Source: Arsenophonus apicola (lineage in GTDB: Bacteria > Pseudomonadota > Gammaproteobacteria > Enterobacterales > Enterobacteriaceae). From it: 30,494 nucleotides of DNA. The position numbers and the translations under genes are program-made. The first letter of the stretch is position 1. Each line of letters starts with the position of its first letter. This document shows positions 22,504 through 30,494 of the stretch, in pieces. The stretch lies in assembly GCF_020268605.1 (NCBI RefSeq), contig NZ_CP084228.1, forward strand, positions 1 through 30,494. The letters are read 5' to 3'. The notes beneath the pieces were generated by a model. It was not told the DNA's origin, searched no databases, and saw only the letters and a program-made list of their open reading frames with translations.

Positions 22504-25050
22504 ATGAATATTTATCAGCGCCTTATCATAAAACTTATCTATCTAACATTTGTTTTTATATCTTTTCCTTCTCTAGCAAGTTATTCTGTTGCCGGAGGTA
22601 ATAGTTCTGGAGCTAATTCTATCGCTATCGCCGTAAATAATGGGAATGGGACAATTGCTAGTGGTAATGGCGCTATAGCGATTGGATTTGATGCTACCGC
22701 TAATGATAACAATAGTATTTCTTTAGGGGTTAATGCAAATTCTGGATTAAATTCAATTGCTATTGGCGTTTTAGCCAATGCCTCAGAAACTAACTCTATT
22801 GCTATTGGAAATAGTGCCAGCTCTACGCTGGCCAACAGTATTGCTCTTGGTAATAATTCTAGTGCCACGGCCGTTTCAGATACCTCAGCCAATACAGCCG
22901 CAAATGCCATTATCGCGGGTAATACATTGACCATTAATCAGGCACCATCCTTCGGTGTGATGGCGGTTGGTAATCGCCAGATCCAAGGCGTGGCAGATGG
23001 AGCATTAACCAGTACCTCAACCGATGCGGTTAATGGTTCACAGCTTTATACTATCAGTACGGCACTGAATGCGAATACCATCTCATTGGGCTCTGCCACG
23101 GCCTCCGCATTCGGTGGAGGATCAGCATATGACAACAGCACTGGGAGCTGGACAGCACCTTCCTATACCGTTCAGGGGAATAGTTACAATAATGTGGGGG
23201 ATGCTATCGGTGGAATCGATAATAATTTAAGTAATTTGAATGCAAATATTGGTAGCGGTACAACAGGTGTCGTGCAACGGACTTCTGCAACAAACAGTCT
23301 GGTTTTGACAGCATTAAATGGTACCGCAGCTGCCCCAGGCAATGCACAGAAATTAAGTAATGTCGCTGCTGGTGATTTAAATACTAATTCAACGGACGCG
23401 GTTAATGGCAGTCAACTGTTTACCACTAATAATAATGTGACAAACCTAAACACAGGACTAACTGCGTTAACCAACACGGTTAATAATATCAAAACAGGTG
23501 GTGCGGGGATCAAATATTTCCATACTAACTCAACACAAGGTGACAGTAATGCCGCCGGCACAGATAGTATTGCTATTGGCGTTTTAGCCAATGCCTCAGA
23601 AACTAACTCTATTGCTATTGGAAATAGTGCCAGCTCTACGCTGGCCAACAGTATTGCTCTTGGTAATAATTCTAGTGCCACGGCCGTTTCAGATACCTCA
23701 GCCAATACAGCCGCAAATGCCATTATCGCGGGTAATACATTGACCATTAATCAGGCACCATCCTTCGGTGTGATGGCGGTTGGTAATCGCCAGATCCAAG
23801 GCGTGGCAGATGGAGCATTAACCAGTACCTCAACCGATGCGGTTAATGGTTCACAGCTTTATACTATCAGTACGGCACTGAATGCGAATACCATCTCATT
23901 GGGCTCTGCCACGGCCTCCGCATTCGGTGGAGGATCAGCATATGACAACAGCACTGGGAGCTGGACAGCACCTTCCTATACCGTTCAGGGGAATAGTTAC
24001 AATAATGTGGGGGATGCTATCGGTGGAATCGATAATAATTTAAGTAATTTGAATGCAAATATTGGTAGCGGTACAACAGGTGTCGTGCAACGGACTTCTG
24101 CAACAAACAGTCTGGTTTTGACAGCATTAAATGGTACCGCAGCTGCCCCAGGCAATGCACAGAAATTAAGTAATGTCGCTGCTGGTGATTTAAATACTAA
24201 TTCAACGGACGCGGTTAATGGCGGTCAACTCAAAACTGTTGTAGACCAAGTAGACAAAAACAGGATAGATATTGCTGACTTAACAACGGTTGTTAACAGC
24301 ACTTCGGGAAGCTCCTTGATTAAGCAAGATAGCACAACTAATTTAATAACGATTGGGAGTGATAAGATGGGTAAAGCCATTTTAGTTTCAGGAATTGAAG
24401 GAAATCGAATTATTAGTGGTGTTATGGCGGGTGTTAATACCGATGATGTAGCTACAGTAGGGCAGCTTCAGAATATTGTTGGTAACATTAGTAACCGCGA
24501 TGATACCGGGCTTGGAGTTGCAATAGCAACAGGGAGAGATAGTCTGGCTGTGGGTTCTGGATCAAAAGCGTCAGGGATTAACACGGTTGCAATTGGTAAT
24601 GGTAGCAGTGCAACAGCGGCAAATTCTGTAGCCCTAGGACACGGTGCCATAGCTTCCCGTGATAATAGTGTATCAGTGGGTAGTGTTGGTAATGAACGCC
24701 AGATAACCAATGTTGCTGCGGGTAAATCTAGAACAGATGCTGTTAATGTTGGGCAAGTTAATGATGCTTTTCAGAATCTTGGCAAGAGTATTGAGAAAAA
24801 GGTTAATCATATTAATAAGAAATTGACAAGTGGAGTGGCTTCAGCAATGGCAATGTCAGGTATTCCACAAGCTTATTTACCTGATTCAAATTTAGTTGGT
24901 TTATCAGCATCAACTTACAATGGGCAGTCAGCTATTGCTATCGGAGTATCAAAGACGTCAGAAAATGGAAAATGGATGCTAAAAATTAATGGCAGCGGTA
25001 ACACACAAAGTGATTTTGGGGCTGTAGTTGGCGTAGGATATCAATGGTAA
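22504..25050 (+). CDS. YadA-type trimeric autotransporter adhesin
   Basis: This 848-residue surface adhesin is secreted by the type Vc route. A signal peptide runs to about Ala25 (FVFISFPSLA). The passenger has YadA head repeats of the NSIAIG/NSIALG type and neck or connector motifs (STDAVNGSQL, several times). A coiled-coil stalk follows (AVNVGQVNDAFQNLGKSIEKKVNHINKKL), then a C-terminal 4-strand membrane anchor (VASAMAMSGIPQAYLPDSNLVGLSASTYNGQSAIAIGVS, ending VGVGYQW). The terminal Trp fits recognition by the Bam complex. The gene contains a large perfect internal duplication (22756-23409 and 23569-24222). Frame and anchor are intact, so it is probably functional. It likely mediates attachment to host tissue. 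Confidence 0.93.
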   Translation: MNIYQRLIIKLIYLTFVFISFPSLASYSVAGGNSSGANSIAIAVNNGNGTIASGNGAIAIGFDATANDNNSISLGVNANSGLNSIAIGVLANASETNSIAIGNSASSTLANSIALGNNSSATAVSDTSANTAANAIIAGNTLTINQAPSFGVMAVGNRQIQGVADGALTSTSTDAVNGSQLYTISTALNANTISLGSATASAFGGGSAYDNSTGSWTAPSYTVQGNSYNNVGDAIGGIDNNLSNLNANIGSGTTGVVQRTSATNSLVLTALNGTAAAPGNAQKLSNVAAGDLNTNSTDAVNGSQLFTTNNNVTNLNTGLTALTNTVNNIKTGGAGIKYFHTNSTQGDSNAAGTDSIAIGVLANASETNSIAIGNSASSTLANSIALGNNSSATAVSDTSANTAANAIIAGNTLTINQAPSFGVMAVGNRQIQGVADGALTSTSTDAVNGSQLYTISTALNANTISLGSATASAFGGGSAYDNSTGSWTAPSYTVQGNSYNNVGDAIGGIDNNLSNLNANIGSGTTGVVQRTSATNSLVLTALNGTAAAPGNAQKLSNVAAGDLNTNSTDAVNGGQLKTVVDQVDKNRIDIADLTTVVNSTSGSSLIKQDSTTNLITIGSDKMGKAILVSGIEGNRIISGVMAGVNTDDVATVGQLQNIVGNISNRDDTGLGVAIATGRDSLAVGSGSKASGINTVAIGNGSSATAANSVALGHGAIASRDNSVSVGSVGNERQITNVAAGKSRTDAVNVGQVNDAFQNLGKSIEKKVNHINKKLTSGVASAMAMSGIPQAYLPDSNLVGLSASTYNGQSAIAIGVSKTSENGKWMLKINGSGNTQSDFGAVVGVGYQW
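22756..24229 (+). repeat. Internal direct duplication in the adhesin gene
   Basis: Bases 22756-23409 recur at 23569-24222, 813 bp (271 codons) apart, with no difference I could find. After one mismatch (A 23410, G 24223), seven more bases match. The 150-bp linker between the copies is unique. The duplicated block covers head repeats and two connector motifs. Confidence 0.9.
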
Positions 25051-25073
25051 TCTGTAATTGTACTAATTACAGA
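25051..25073 (+). terminator. Hairpin directly after the adhesin stop codon
   Basis: TCTGTAATT (25051-25059) and AATTACAGA (25065-25073) form a perfect 9-bp stem beginning right after the TAA. No T-tract follows, so it is a possible terminator or mRNA-stabilising hairpin. Confidence 0.45.
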
Positions 25074-25209
25074 ATTATAATGAATTTTATTATCAGCACA
25101 GTTATTGCGAAAATTGAAGGAATAGAATGATATTAGACTAGAAGTTTAAGTTTATCCTATAAAATACCTATGTTAATTTTTTATTTATATCACGAGGATA
25201 CTTTGCCAG

Positions 25210-25980
25210 ATGATTGATCCACTAACACCTCAAGATGCGCTTCCGGAAGGATTTTCTAACTATACTGCGATTCCCAAACTTATATTCAGTGATGAATTCA
25301 GTACCACTCAGTTGGATCCAACAAAATGGACTGCTCGTGATCAGAATCGAGGAAAAGGCAATAATGGTGTTGAATGGTGGTATAAACCGGAAAATGTTCT
25401 CAAAGCGAAAGGCAATGATGCACTAGCTATTGATATATGTAAAGTTGGAGATAACGTTTACTCCGGTGGCAGGATAGATTCACAAGGAAAATTTGATTTC
25501 ACATTTGGTTATTTTGAATGCAAAATTCATATCCCTATAACTGATGGACATCTTGCCGCAGTGTGGCTCCAGTCATCGGCTGGGCTTCCAAAAGGAGATC
25601 ACGTGAATGCCCGAACTGGTGCTGAAATTGACGTTATTGAAAGCAATAGTACAAGTGATCAGTATTCAATTACGCTTCACTGGGGCGGTTATGGTCAATA
25701 TCACAAACAGTCAACAGAAACTGTAAACGCCCCAAATATGCGTAGTACTTGGTATCACACGTTTGGAGTGAGTTGGGAGTCTGATAAAATGATTTTTACT
25801 TACGATGGAAACGTAGTGCGGACTGTTACTGACTCTAAACTCATTAGCCAGGTACGGGAATTTCCAATTTTATCAAATGAAATTATTCCATTCGCACAGG
25901 GAAATATTCATGATGCCCCTTTGGATGCAAATTGTACTATGTACATTGATTATGTCCGTATATGGGAATATATAGCATAG
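25210..25980 (+). CDS. GH16-family beta-glucanase-like protein
   Basis: This 256-residue protein has the beta-jelly-roll plan of glycoside hydrolase family 16. The start is IFSDEFSTTQLDPTKW. The substrate-cleft motifs are YSGGRIDSQGKFDFTFGYFECKIHIP and the catalytic site is GAEIDVIES with nucleophile Glu139, Asp141 and acid/base Glu144. The end MYIDYVRIWEY is typical. The E-I-D-V-I-E spacing is the bulge type of beta-1,3-glucanases and relatives. No signal peptide is visible. GAGG (25193-25196) lies a little far from ATG 25210, so the start is moderately sure. It follows the adhesin in the same direction but after a hairpin. Substrate could be fungal or host-surface glucan; this is inference. 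Confidence 0.88.
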   Translation: MIDPLTPQDALPEGFSNYTAIPKLIFSDEFSTTQLDPTKWTARDQNRGKGNNGVEWWYKPENVLKAKGNDALAIDICKVGDNVYSGGRIDSQGKFDFTFGYFECKIHIPITDGHLAAVWLQSSAGLPKGDHVNARTGAEIDVIESNSTSDQYSITLHWGGYGQYHKQSTETVNAPNMRSTWYHTFGVSWESDKMIFTYDGNVVRTVTDSKLISQVREFPILSNEIIPFAQGNIHDAPLDANCTMYIDYVRIWEYIA

Positions 25981-26052
25981 ACGCGCTCTTTACACTCATT
26001 TACAATAGAGCCATAAAAATATTATGAGTTGGTAGTCAAATGGATAAAAAAT

Positions 26053-26212
26053 GGCACTATTGCAAATTTCGTGATGCGATAACCTTTATTTGTTGGTGAA
26101 GGTCTTACATTTCAAAGACTCGACTCACTAGACACATCCCGCCCAAGGGATGGCCGAAGTAAAAGGACTTAGCCTGGCCTTTACGCAGTGCCCGCATCAC
26201 TTCAATCCCTTT
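26053..26212 (-). mobile_element. Second IS6-family insertion sequence remnant
   Basis: The end GGCACTATTGCAAA (26053-26066) and the following bases match the remnant at 15871 (shared block CCTTTATTTGTTGGTGAAGG). The minus strand encodes only the transposase tail, MRALRKGQAKSFYFGHPLGGMCLVSRVFEM. The remnant ends near 26212. Confidence 0.75.
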
Positions 26213-26247
26213 TACGGGTAGTTTGCGGTAAAGTGCAGGGAACTACG

Positions 26248-26546
26248 TTAAGGCATTTTATGCTCTTTCATGTAGCTAAATAACGTTCTTCTTGAGAAAC
26301 CAAATAGCTCACAGACCTCACGAACCGACTTTTCAGAATTTTGATAAAGTATGCGAGCCTGCTCCAGCTTATCTGGATCAGTTTTAGGTCGACCACCTGA
26401 TTTTCCTCTGGCTTTTGCTGCTACTCTTCCTGCTTCCTCGTGTTCAGCCTTTATCTCTAGCTTCATTTGAGAAATAGCACCCATAATGGAAAGGAATGCT
26501 CGTCCTGTTGCTGTTGAGGTATCTATATTTTCGCGGAGCGATTTTA
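26248..26546 (-). pseudogene. Resolvase C-terminal part, cut by the Tn3 transposon
   Basis: The frame reads LKSLRENIDTSTATGRAFLSIMGAISQMKLEIKAEHEEAGRVAAKARGKSGGRP, then a helix-turn-helix (SVREVCELFGFSRRTLFSYM). This is the second half of a serine resolvase. It extends upstream of the first Met (26484) right up to the transposon end at 26547, so the Tn3-family element interrupts it. The missing N-terminal half with the catalytic serine should lie just beyond the right edge of the window. Confidence 0.78.
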
Positions 26547-26584
26547 GGGGTCAGCTTGGAAAACGGAAAATATCCTACGCTAAG
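26547..26584 (+). repeat. Left 38-bp inverted repeat of the Tn3-family transposon
   Basis: It begins GGGGTCAGCTTGG and ends CCTACGCTAAG, one base before the tnpA stop codon. It is the inverse of 30459-30494. Confidence 0.9.
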
Positions 26585-26585
26585 C

Positions 26586-29566
26586 TTATTTTTTGTACCG
26601 ACCTATATTAACTGCACGCAACGGACGGTATTTACCTGAGCCCAACTTTAGATTATTCCGCCAGATATAATCACCACTTAGATTGATATGCTCCCAACCT
26701 AGAGGGGATAAATGAGAAATTAATGCCTCATGAATCTGAATTCCTTTTCGTTTTAAAGATTCGATAGCTCTTTCTATATATACGGTATTCCACAACGTAA
26801 TCGCCGCTGTTAACAATGTTAACCCACAGGCACGATAGCTTTGATTTTCCAGACCTCGATCTCTGATTTCGCCTAACCGGTGCATAAAAATGGCTCGTGC
26901 TAGGGCATTGCGAGCTTCACCCTTATTTAAACCTGCTTGCACTCGACGACGTAGCTCAGGATCGCAAAACCAATCCAGCATAAACAGCGTTCGTTCGATA
27001 CGACCGATTTCCCGTAATGCTTTTGCCAGACCATTTTGTTTGGGATAACTCGCCAATTTTTTTAACATTAGCGACGCAGTGACTGTTCCCTGTTTAATCG
27101 AGGTTGCCAGCCGAAGTACCTCATGCCAATGTTTTTCAATTTCCCGGATATCCAGACTCGTCGAGGATATCAGCGACTGTAGCCCCGGGTATTGTTTTGC
27201 TTTCCCTTTGATAAATAGTTTCTTTTCAGGAAGATCCCTGATCCGAGGGCAGAATGCAAATCCCAATAAATGCATAAGTGCGAAGACATGCTCAGTGAAA
27301 CCAGCTGTATCGGTATAATGCTCTGTAATTTCCAATTCACTTTCGTGATACAACAAGCCATCAAGTACATGGGTAGAATCTCTTACTCTGCTAATGACTT
27401 GAGTATAAAATGGGCTGTATTGATCTGAGATATGAGTATAAATCTGCACACCAGGCTCTGGGCCGTATTTTAGATTTACATGTCCTGCATATCGACCATG
27501 ACTTCCAACCCGAAAATTTTGCCCGTCAGATGATGACGTTGTACCATTTCCCCACACGGCTGCCAGCGGGCTCTTTTTTTGGTATTCACCAGCTCAGCAA
27601 GTGCAGCTGAATAAGTTTCATCTCTGATGTACCAAGCTTGAATACCTTCGAGTGATGATTTTGTTGTTCCTGGGCAGGACTGAGCCATTTTCGTTATCCC
27701 CAAATTGATACCATCTGCAAGGATAGTCGTCAGTAACAACTTTTTGTTTTTGGGTCTGACGTGATTATTTTTGAGGTGAGTAAAGTGGTGGGTAAATCCA
27801 CTCCAACCGTCCACTTCATCTAATATTTCAGTGATTTTTGGGCGAGGTAACATGGCATAAACGAGGTCAGCAAAAGGAGAAACGTCTGAAGGAACGCTGT
27901 CATCAAGTGGCGTTACTTTTACACCATTTTCTGATATATCAACATCATGCAAATCTCCCGCAATCGCCATCGCATTCACTTCTTCCAGACGTGATGATAA
28001 CAGCGCCATACGTGAGCTAAGGTATTTTTGGCAATCTGTTGGAATGGCGAGTGGTAACTGAGTCTCTTTGAGTAATTTTTCAAAATCAGCGGAAGGAATA
28101 AGATAATCGTCAAAATTCTGGTAGCGTCGCGACCCCTTTACCCAGATATCACCCGATCTTAATGCGCCTTTTAGCTCATTAAGGACACAAAACTCATAGT
28201 ATTTTCGGTCAATCCCCGAGGGGGTTATGACCAATTTTTTCCAGTTTTCAGGGATAAAATTTATGGGCGCGGATGGCGGCACCTTTCGGAGTTGTTTTCG
28301 GTATATTTCTTTAAGGGTCTCAAGCGCTTCACTAAGTGACAGCGCTGTAGGAGTTGCCTTGAATTGCAATGCTGATAACATACGGGGGGCATATTTACGC
28401 AACGTACTGTATTTTTCGGTGATCAGATTAAGAGGCTCAAAATTATCCTTTCGGGCTAAAAACTGTGTTTCTTCCAGACTGGCGACAAATTCTGGCCAAG
28501 GAAGTACGCCTTCTATTGCAGTCCAAGGATCATCCCCTGATTCTCGTGCATTTAGCAGAGCCTGCCCAACGGTAAGATATTGCTTTAACTTACTCTGAAT
28601 GAGTTTTCCTGTTTTTTGAAGTCGTTCGGCCTGTGTACGCTTTGCTCTACTGAATAAACTGCCCAAGATACGTTCATGTAATTCGATAATTTCATCAGTC
28701 AGTGTGGCCCTTGCTTCTGAGATAACACAAACCAACATGGCGTAACGACGTGTCTCGGAGAATTTAGCCAGATCCCTGCTATTCATTTTTCTACCTTCTC
28801 GAGCCAATTTGAGCAGTCGGTTTTGGTGAACGGAAAGCGAAATACCTTCAGGTAAAGCCAATCCCTCAATAGCATTTAATCTATCAATATGCTGCAACAC
28901 ATTTTTACCATTAATTTTCCCCGGAGGTTGAAGCAGCCAAGCAAGACGGCTTAGTTGTTCATCCCCTGAGATCAACAGATTATCTAAGGCTGTTTTATGT
29001 TGTGGTTCCAGTTGCGTTGTCAGTGCTGTAAACACTGCTCTATCCGCAATTGTCGTGGCTTCAGCAAGGGTCCTCTCAACCACATCAATGGAAGGGAAGA
29101 TAACATTATTATTATGTAGCCAGATGAGCATCTCTTCAGCAAGGATCAAACCTTTGTCGGTTCGCATAGCATGAGGATATAAATGACTAATGCACATTTT
29201 TTGCAAAGGCTTACTGAATGGCACTAATTGTAAATAGCGATAGAGCTCGGCAAGGTGCTCCCAACGGGTTTCCTCTCTAGCAGCGTACTTTTGCCATAAA
29301 TCAGGATTGAGTTTCAATCTCTCTGCCACTCTGGATAGAATACCATCGTGGGGAAGCGCATTTTTATCTGGGGTAAAACCCAGCCCTCGTAGATAACAGA
29401 GTAAAATTGCAAAGCCTAAACGGTTAGGGGGTCTTCGATGTTTTTTAATGAGAATCAGATCTTGCTCATTTAAAAAACATATTCGTGCGAGCAGGATGTC
29501 ATCATCAGGTACAACCAGTAAACGTTCTTTTTCATCACTGCTCAGTATTTGTCGTCGTGGCATCAA
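26586..29566 (-). pseudogene. tnpA: Tn3-family DDE transposase, one frameshift
   Basis: The transposase of about 990 residues is split. The first frame (29566 to about 27580) starts MPRRQILSSDEKERLL, as Tn3 TnpA does, and carries the first catalytic Asp (TTILADGINLGITKMA). The second frame (to 26586) continues SPLAAVWGNGTTSSSDGQNFRVG, holds the second Asp (HYTDTAGFTEHVFAL) and the Glu (HRLGEIRDRG), and ends RAVNIGRYKK. The break is at an A-run of seven on the minus strand (plus 27574-27580). One more A would restore LVNTKKKSPLAAVWGNG. A -1 ribosomal slip at the run is possible but less likely than a deletion. Confidence 0.88.
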
Positions 29567-29619
29567 TGCTCTCCCAGAATACGGACATAGCTCGCTCTGA
29601 TTTTCAAAATATAAGCCTA

Positions 29620-30244
29620 TTAAGAAAATGTTTTCTGTTTAACAATGCGTATAACCGTTCGTTCAGAAACACCACATAACCTCGCAGTATCTCGGATGCT
29701 CTGCCTATTATTTACTCGAAGTTCAATGATTTTTTCATGCAATTGATGGTCAGCCTGACGCCCCCTGAATTTACCTACCGCCTTAGCTTTTGCTATACCT
29801 TCCTGTTGTCGGCGGCGACGATCCAGATAATCTTTTCTAGCGATAGCAGCCAGCATGTCTAACATCATCCCGTTAATAGCTTTAAGCATAACAAAGGTAA
29901 ACTCATCGCCAACATTTGACGTCAGAGCTATATGGCTTGTTGGAAGATCCAAACTAACAACAATAAGGTCTTTTTCCTGGATAAGACGTTTTAATTTTTC
30001 CCAACCCTTTTCATCTAGGCGTGAAAGACGATCAACCTGTTCAATGAGAATAATGTCACCAGATGCTGCATCATCAAGCAAACGTAAAAGTTCTGGTCGT
30101 TGGAGTGAGGCCCCAGATACATTTTCAGTGTACCAACTGGCCATGCGAAACCCTTTTTTCTTCAACGAAAGCTTTCATCCTATTTTTAGCTCGGAGAGCG
30201 TCCTGTTCTTTTGTTGATGCGCGGAGATAACCATGAATGTACAT
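29620..30244 (-). pseudogene. tnpR: Tn3-family resolvase TnpR, one frameshift
   Basis: The full gene starts at the ATG complementary to 30242-30244: MYIHGYLRASTKEQDALRAKNRMKAFVEEK, with catalytic Ser10. An extra A in the A-run near 30157-30162 shifts the frame. The rest (181 residues from 30165) reads GFRMASWYTENVSGASLQRPELLRLLDDAASGDIILIEQVDRLSRL and ends with a helix-turn-helix (SIRDTARLCGVSERTVIRIV). The longer open frame lacks the catalytic serine. It lies 53 nt upstream of tnpA in the same direction. Confidence 0.87.
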
Positions 30245-30458
30245 TTTTCACCCATTGATGACGTTTAAGTGGTGATCATAATGTATATGACAGATAAGTA
30301 ATGATCTAATAGAAAAATGTCAACCCATTAGCTTGTGACAATGGGGTGTACTCAAATGTCATGCGTGGTTAGGTTTTGAGTTTACAATGATGAGGTGAAA
30401 GAGAAGTGGTTAAATAGGTAAAAGAATTTAGACAATATCAATTTGTACATAAAATAGC
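30245..30458 (-). promoter_or_regulatory. Probable res site of the Tn3-family transposon
   Basis: The stretch between tnpR and the right inverted repeat contains several TGACA/TGTCA motifs (30288-30292, 30318-30322, 30336-30340, 30357-30361), as expected for resolvase subsites upstream of tnpR. It should also hold the tnpR promoter. The assignment rests on position and these short motifs. Confidence 0.5.
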
Positions 30459-30494
30459 CTTAGCGTAGGATATTTTCCGTTTTCCAAGCGCACC
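30459..30494 (-). repeat. Right inverted repeat of the Tn3-family transposon (2 bp short)
   Basis: CTTAGCGTAGGATATTTTCC leads to GCGCACC at the window end. It is the inverse of 26547-26584 with changes at bases 6-7. Confidence 0.88.

Larger units (their letters stand above)
26547..30494 (-). mobile_element. Tn3-family transposon
   Basis: The left inverted repeat is 26547-26584 (38 bp, GGGG, then CTTGGAAAACGGAAAATATC). The right one is 30459-30494 and ends at the window edge about 2 bases short. The two match except around bases 6-7. Inside are tnpA and tnpR, both on the minus strand and both frameshifted, and a res-like region at the right. No cargo gene is present. The insertion cut a resolvase gene; TTTTA (26542-26546) is the left half of any 5-bp target duplication. 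Confidence 0.9.

Noticed and set aside
22581..23747. Long minus-strand open frames opposite the adhesin gene
   Set aside because: They mirror the low-complexity codon pattern of the YadA repeats, and the same frame appears twice because of the duplication. No ribosome site supports them.
28227..28598. Plus-strand 123-residue frame opposite Tn3 tnpA
   Set aside because: Antisense shadow of the transposase, with no independent evidence.

Overview
The window looks like a plasmid, or a plasmid with an embedded phage, from a low-GC gamma-proteobacterium of the Enterobacterales. A Morganellaceae insect symbiont such as Arsenophonus fits best. The reasons are the AT-rich sequence, the phage lysis and packaging genes of APSE-like or lambdoid type, the heavy load of IS605, IS6 and Tn3-family elements, the many frameshifted mobile genes, and a set of proteins suited to contact with an arthropod host. 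The genus is an inference.

Layout. (1) 1-4000, plasmid maintenance: a small Cro/CI-type regulator, an iteron origin with a DnaA-box match, a Rep_3-type initiator, a TM2 membrane protein, an HU-like protein, a small unknown, and a type Ib partition pair (ParA plus a ribbon-helix-helix protein) with repeated operator-like motifs. (2) 4000-6100, phage lysis cassette: a structured leader, a small basic protein, an HP1-type holin, a SAR-type endolysin, and Rz with embedded Rz1. (3) 6110-8924, a tyrosine recombinase cut in two by an IS200/IS605 element. (4) 9029-13796, packaging: repeats upstream of terS, then terS, terL (frameshifted) and portal. A serine resolvase and a HigBA toxin-antitoxin pair sit between terL and portal. 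No capsid or tail genes follow. (5) 13750-16200: an Rpn-family nuclease, a frameshifted FinO/ProQ-like gene, a resolvase fragment and an IS6-family remnant. (6) 16784-25980, host-contact island: a subtilisin-like protease with a C-terminal chitin-binding module, a second IS605 copy, a lipoprotein, a YadA-type trimeric autotransporter with a large internal duplication, and a GH16 glucanase. (7) 26053-30494: another IS6 remnant, another resolvase fragment, and a Tn3-family transposon filling the right edge. Its right inverted repeat lacks only about 2 bases.

How the parts relate. The left block can replicate and segregate the molecule. The phage block keeps lysis and DNA packaging but has lost its integrase and structural genes, so it is more likely a remnant or a mobilisable helper module than a complete phage. 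The island between the two IS6 remnants carries protease, adhesin and glucanase functions plausible for breaching or sticking to chitinous or glucan-bearing surfaces. The most unusual signal is the edge of the IS605 element. It carries a well-placed Shine-Dalgarno sequence directly before an ATG that may come from the target site, so each insertion could launch translation of the flanking DNA.
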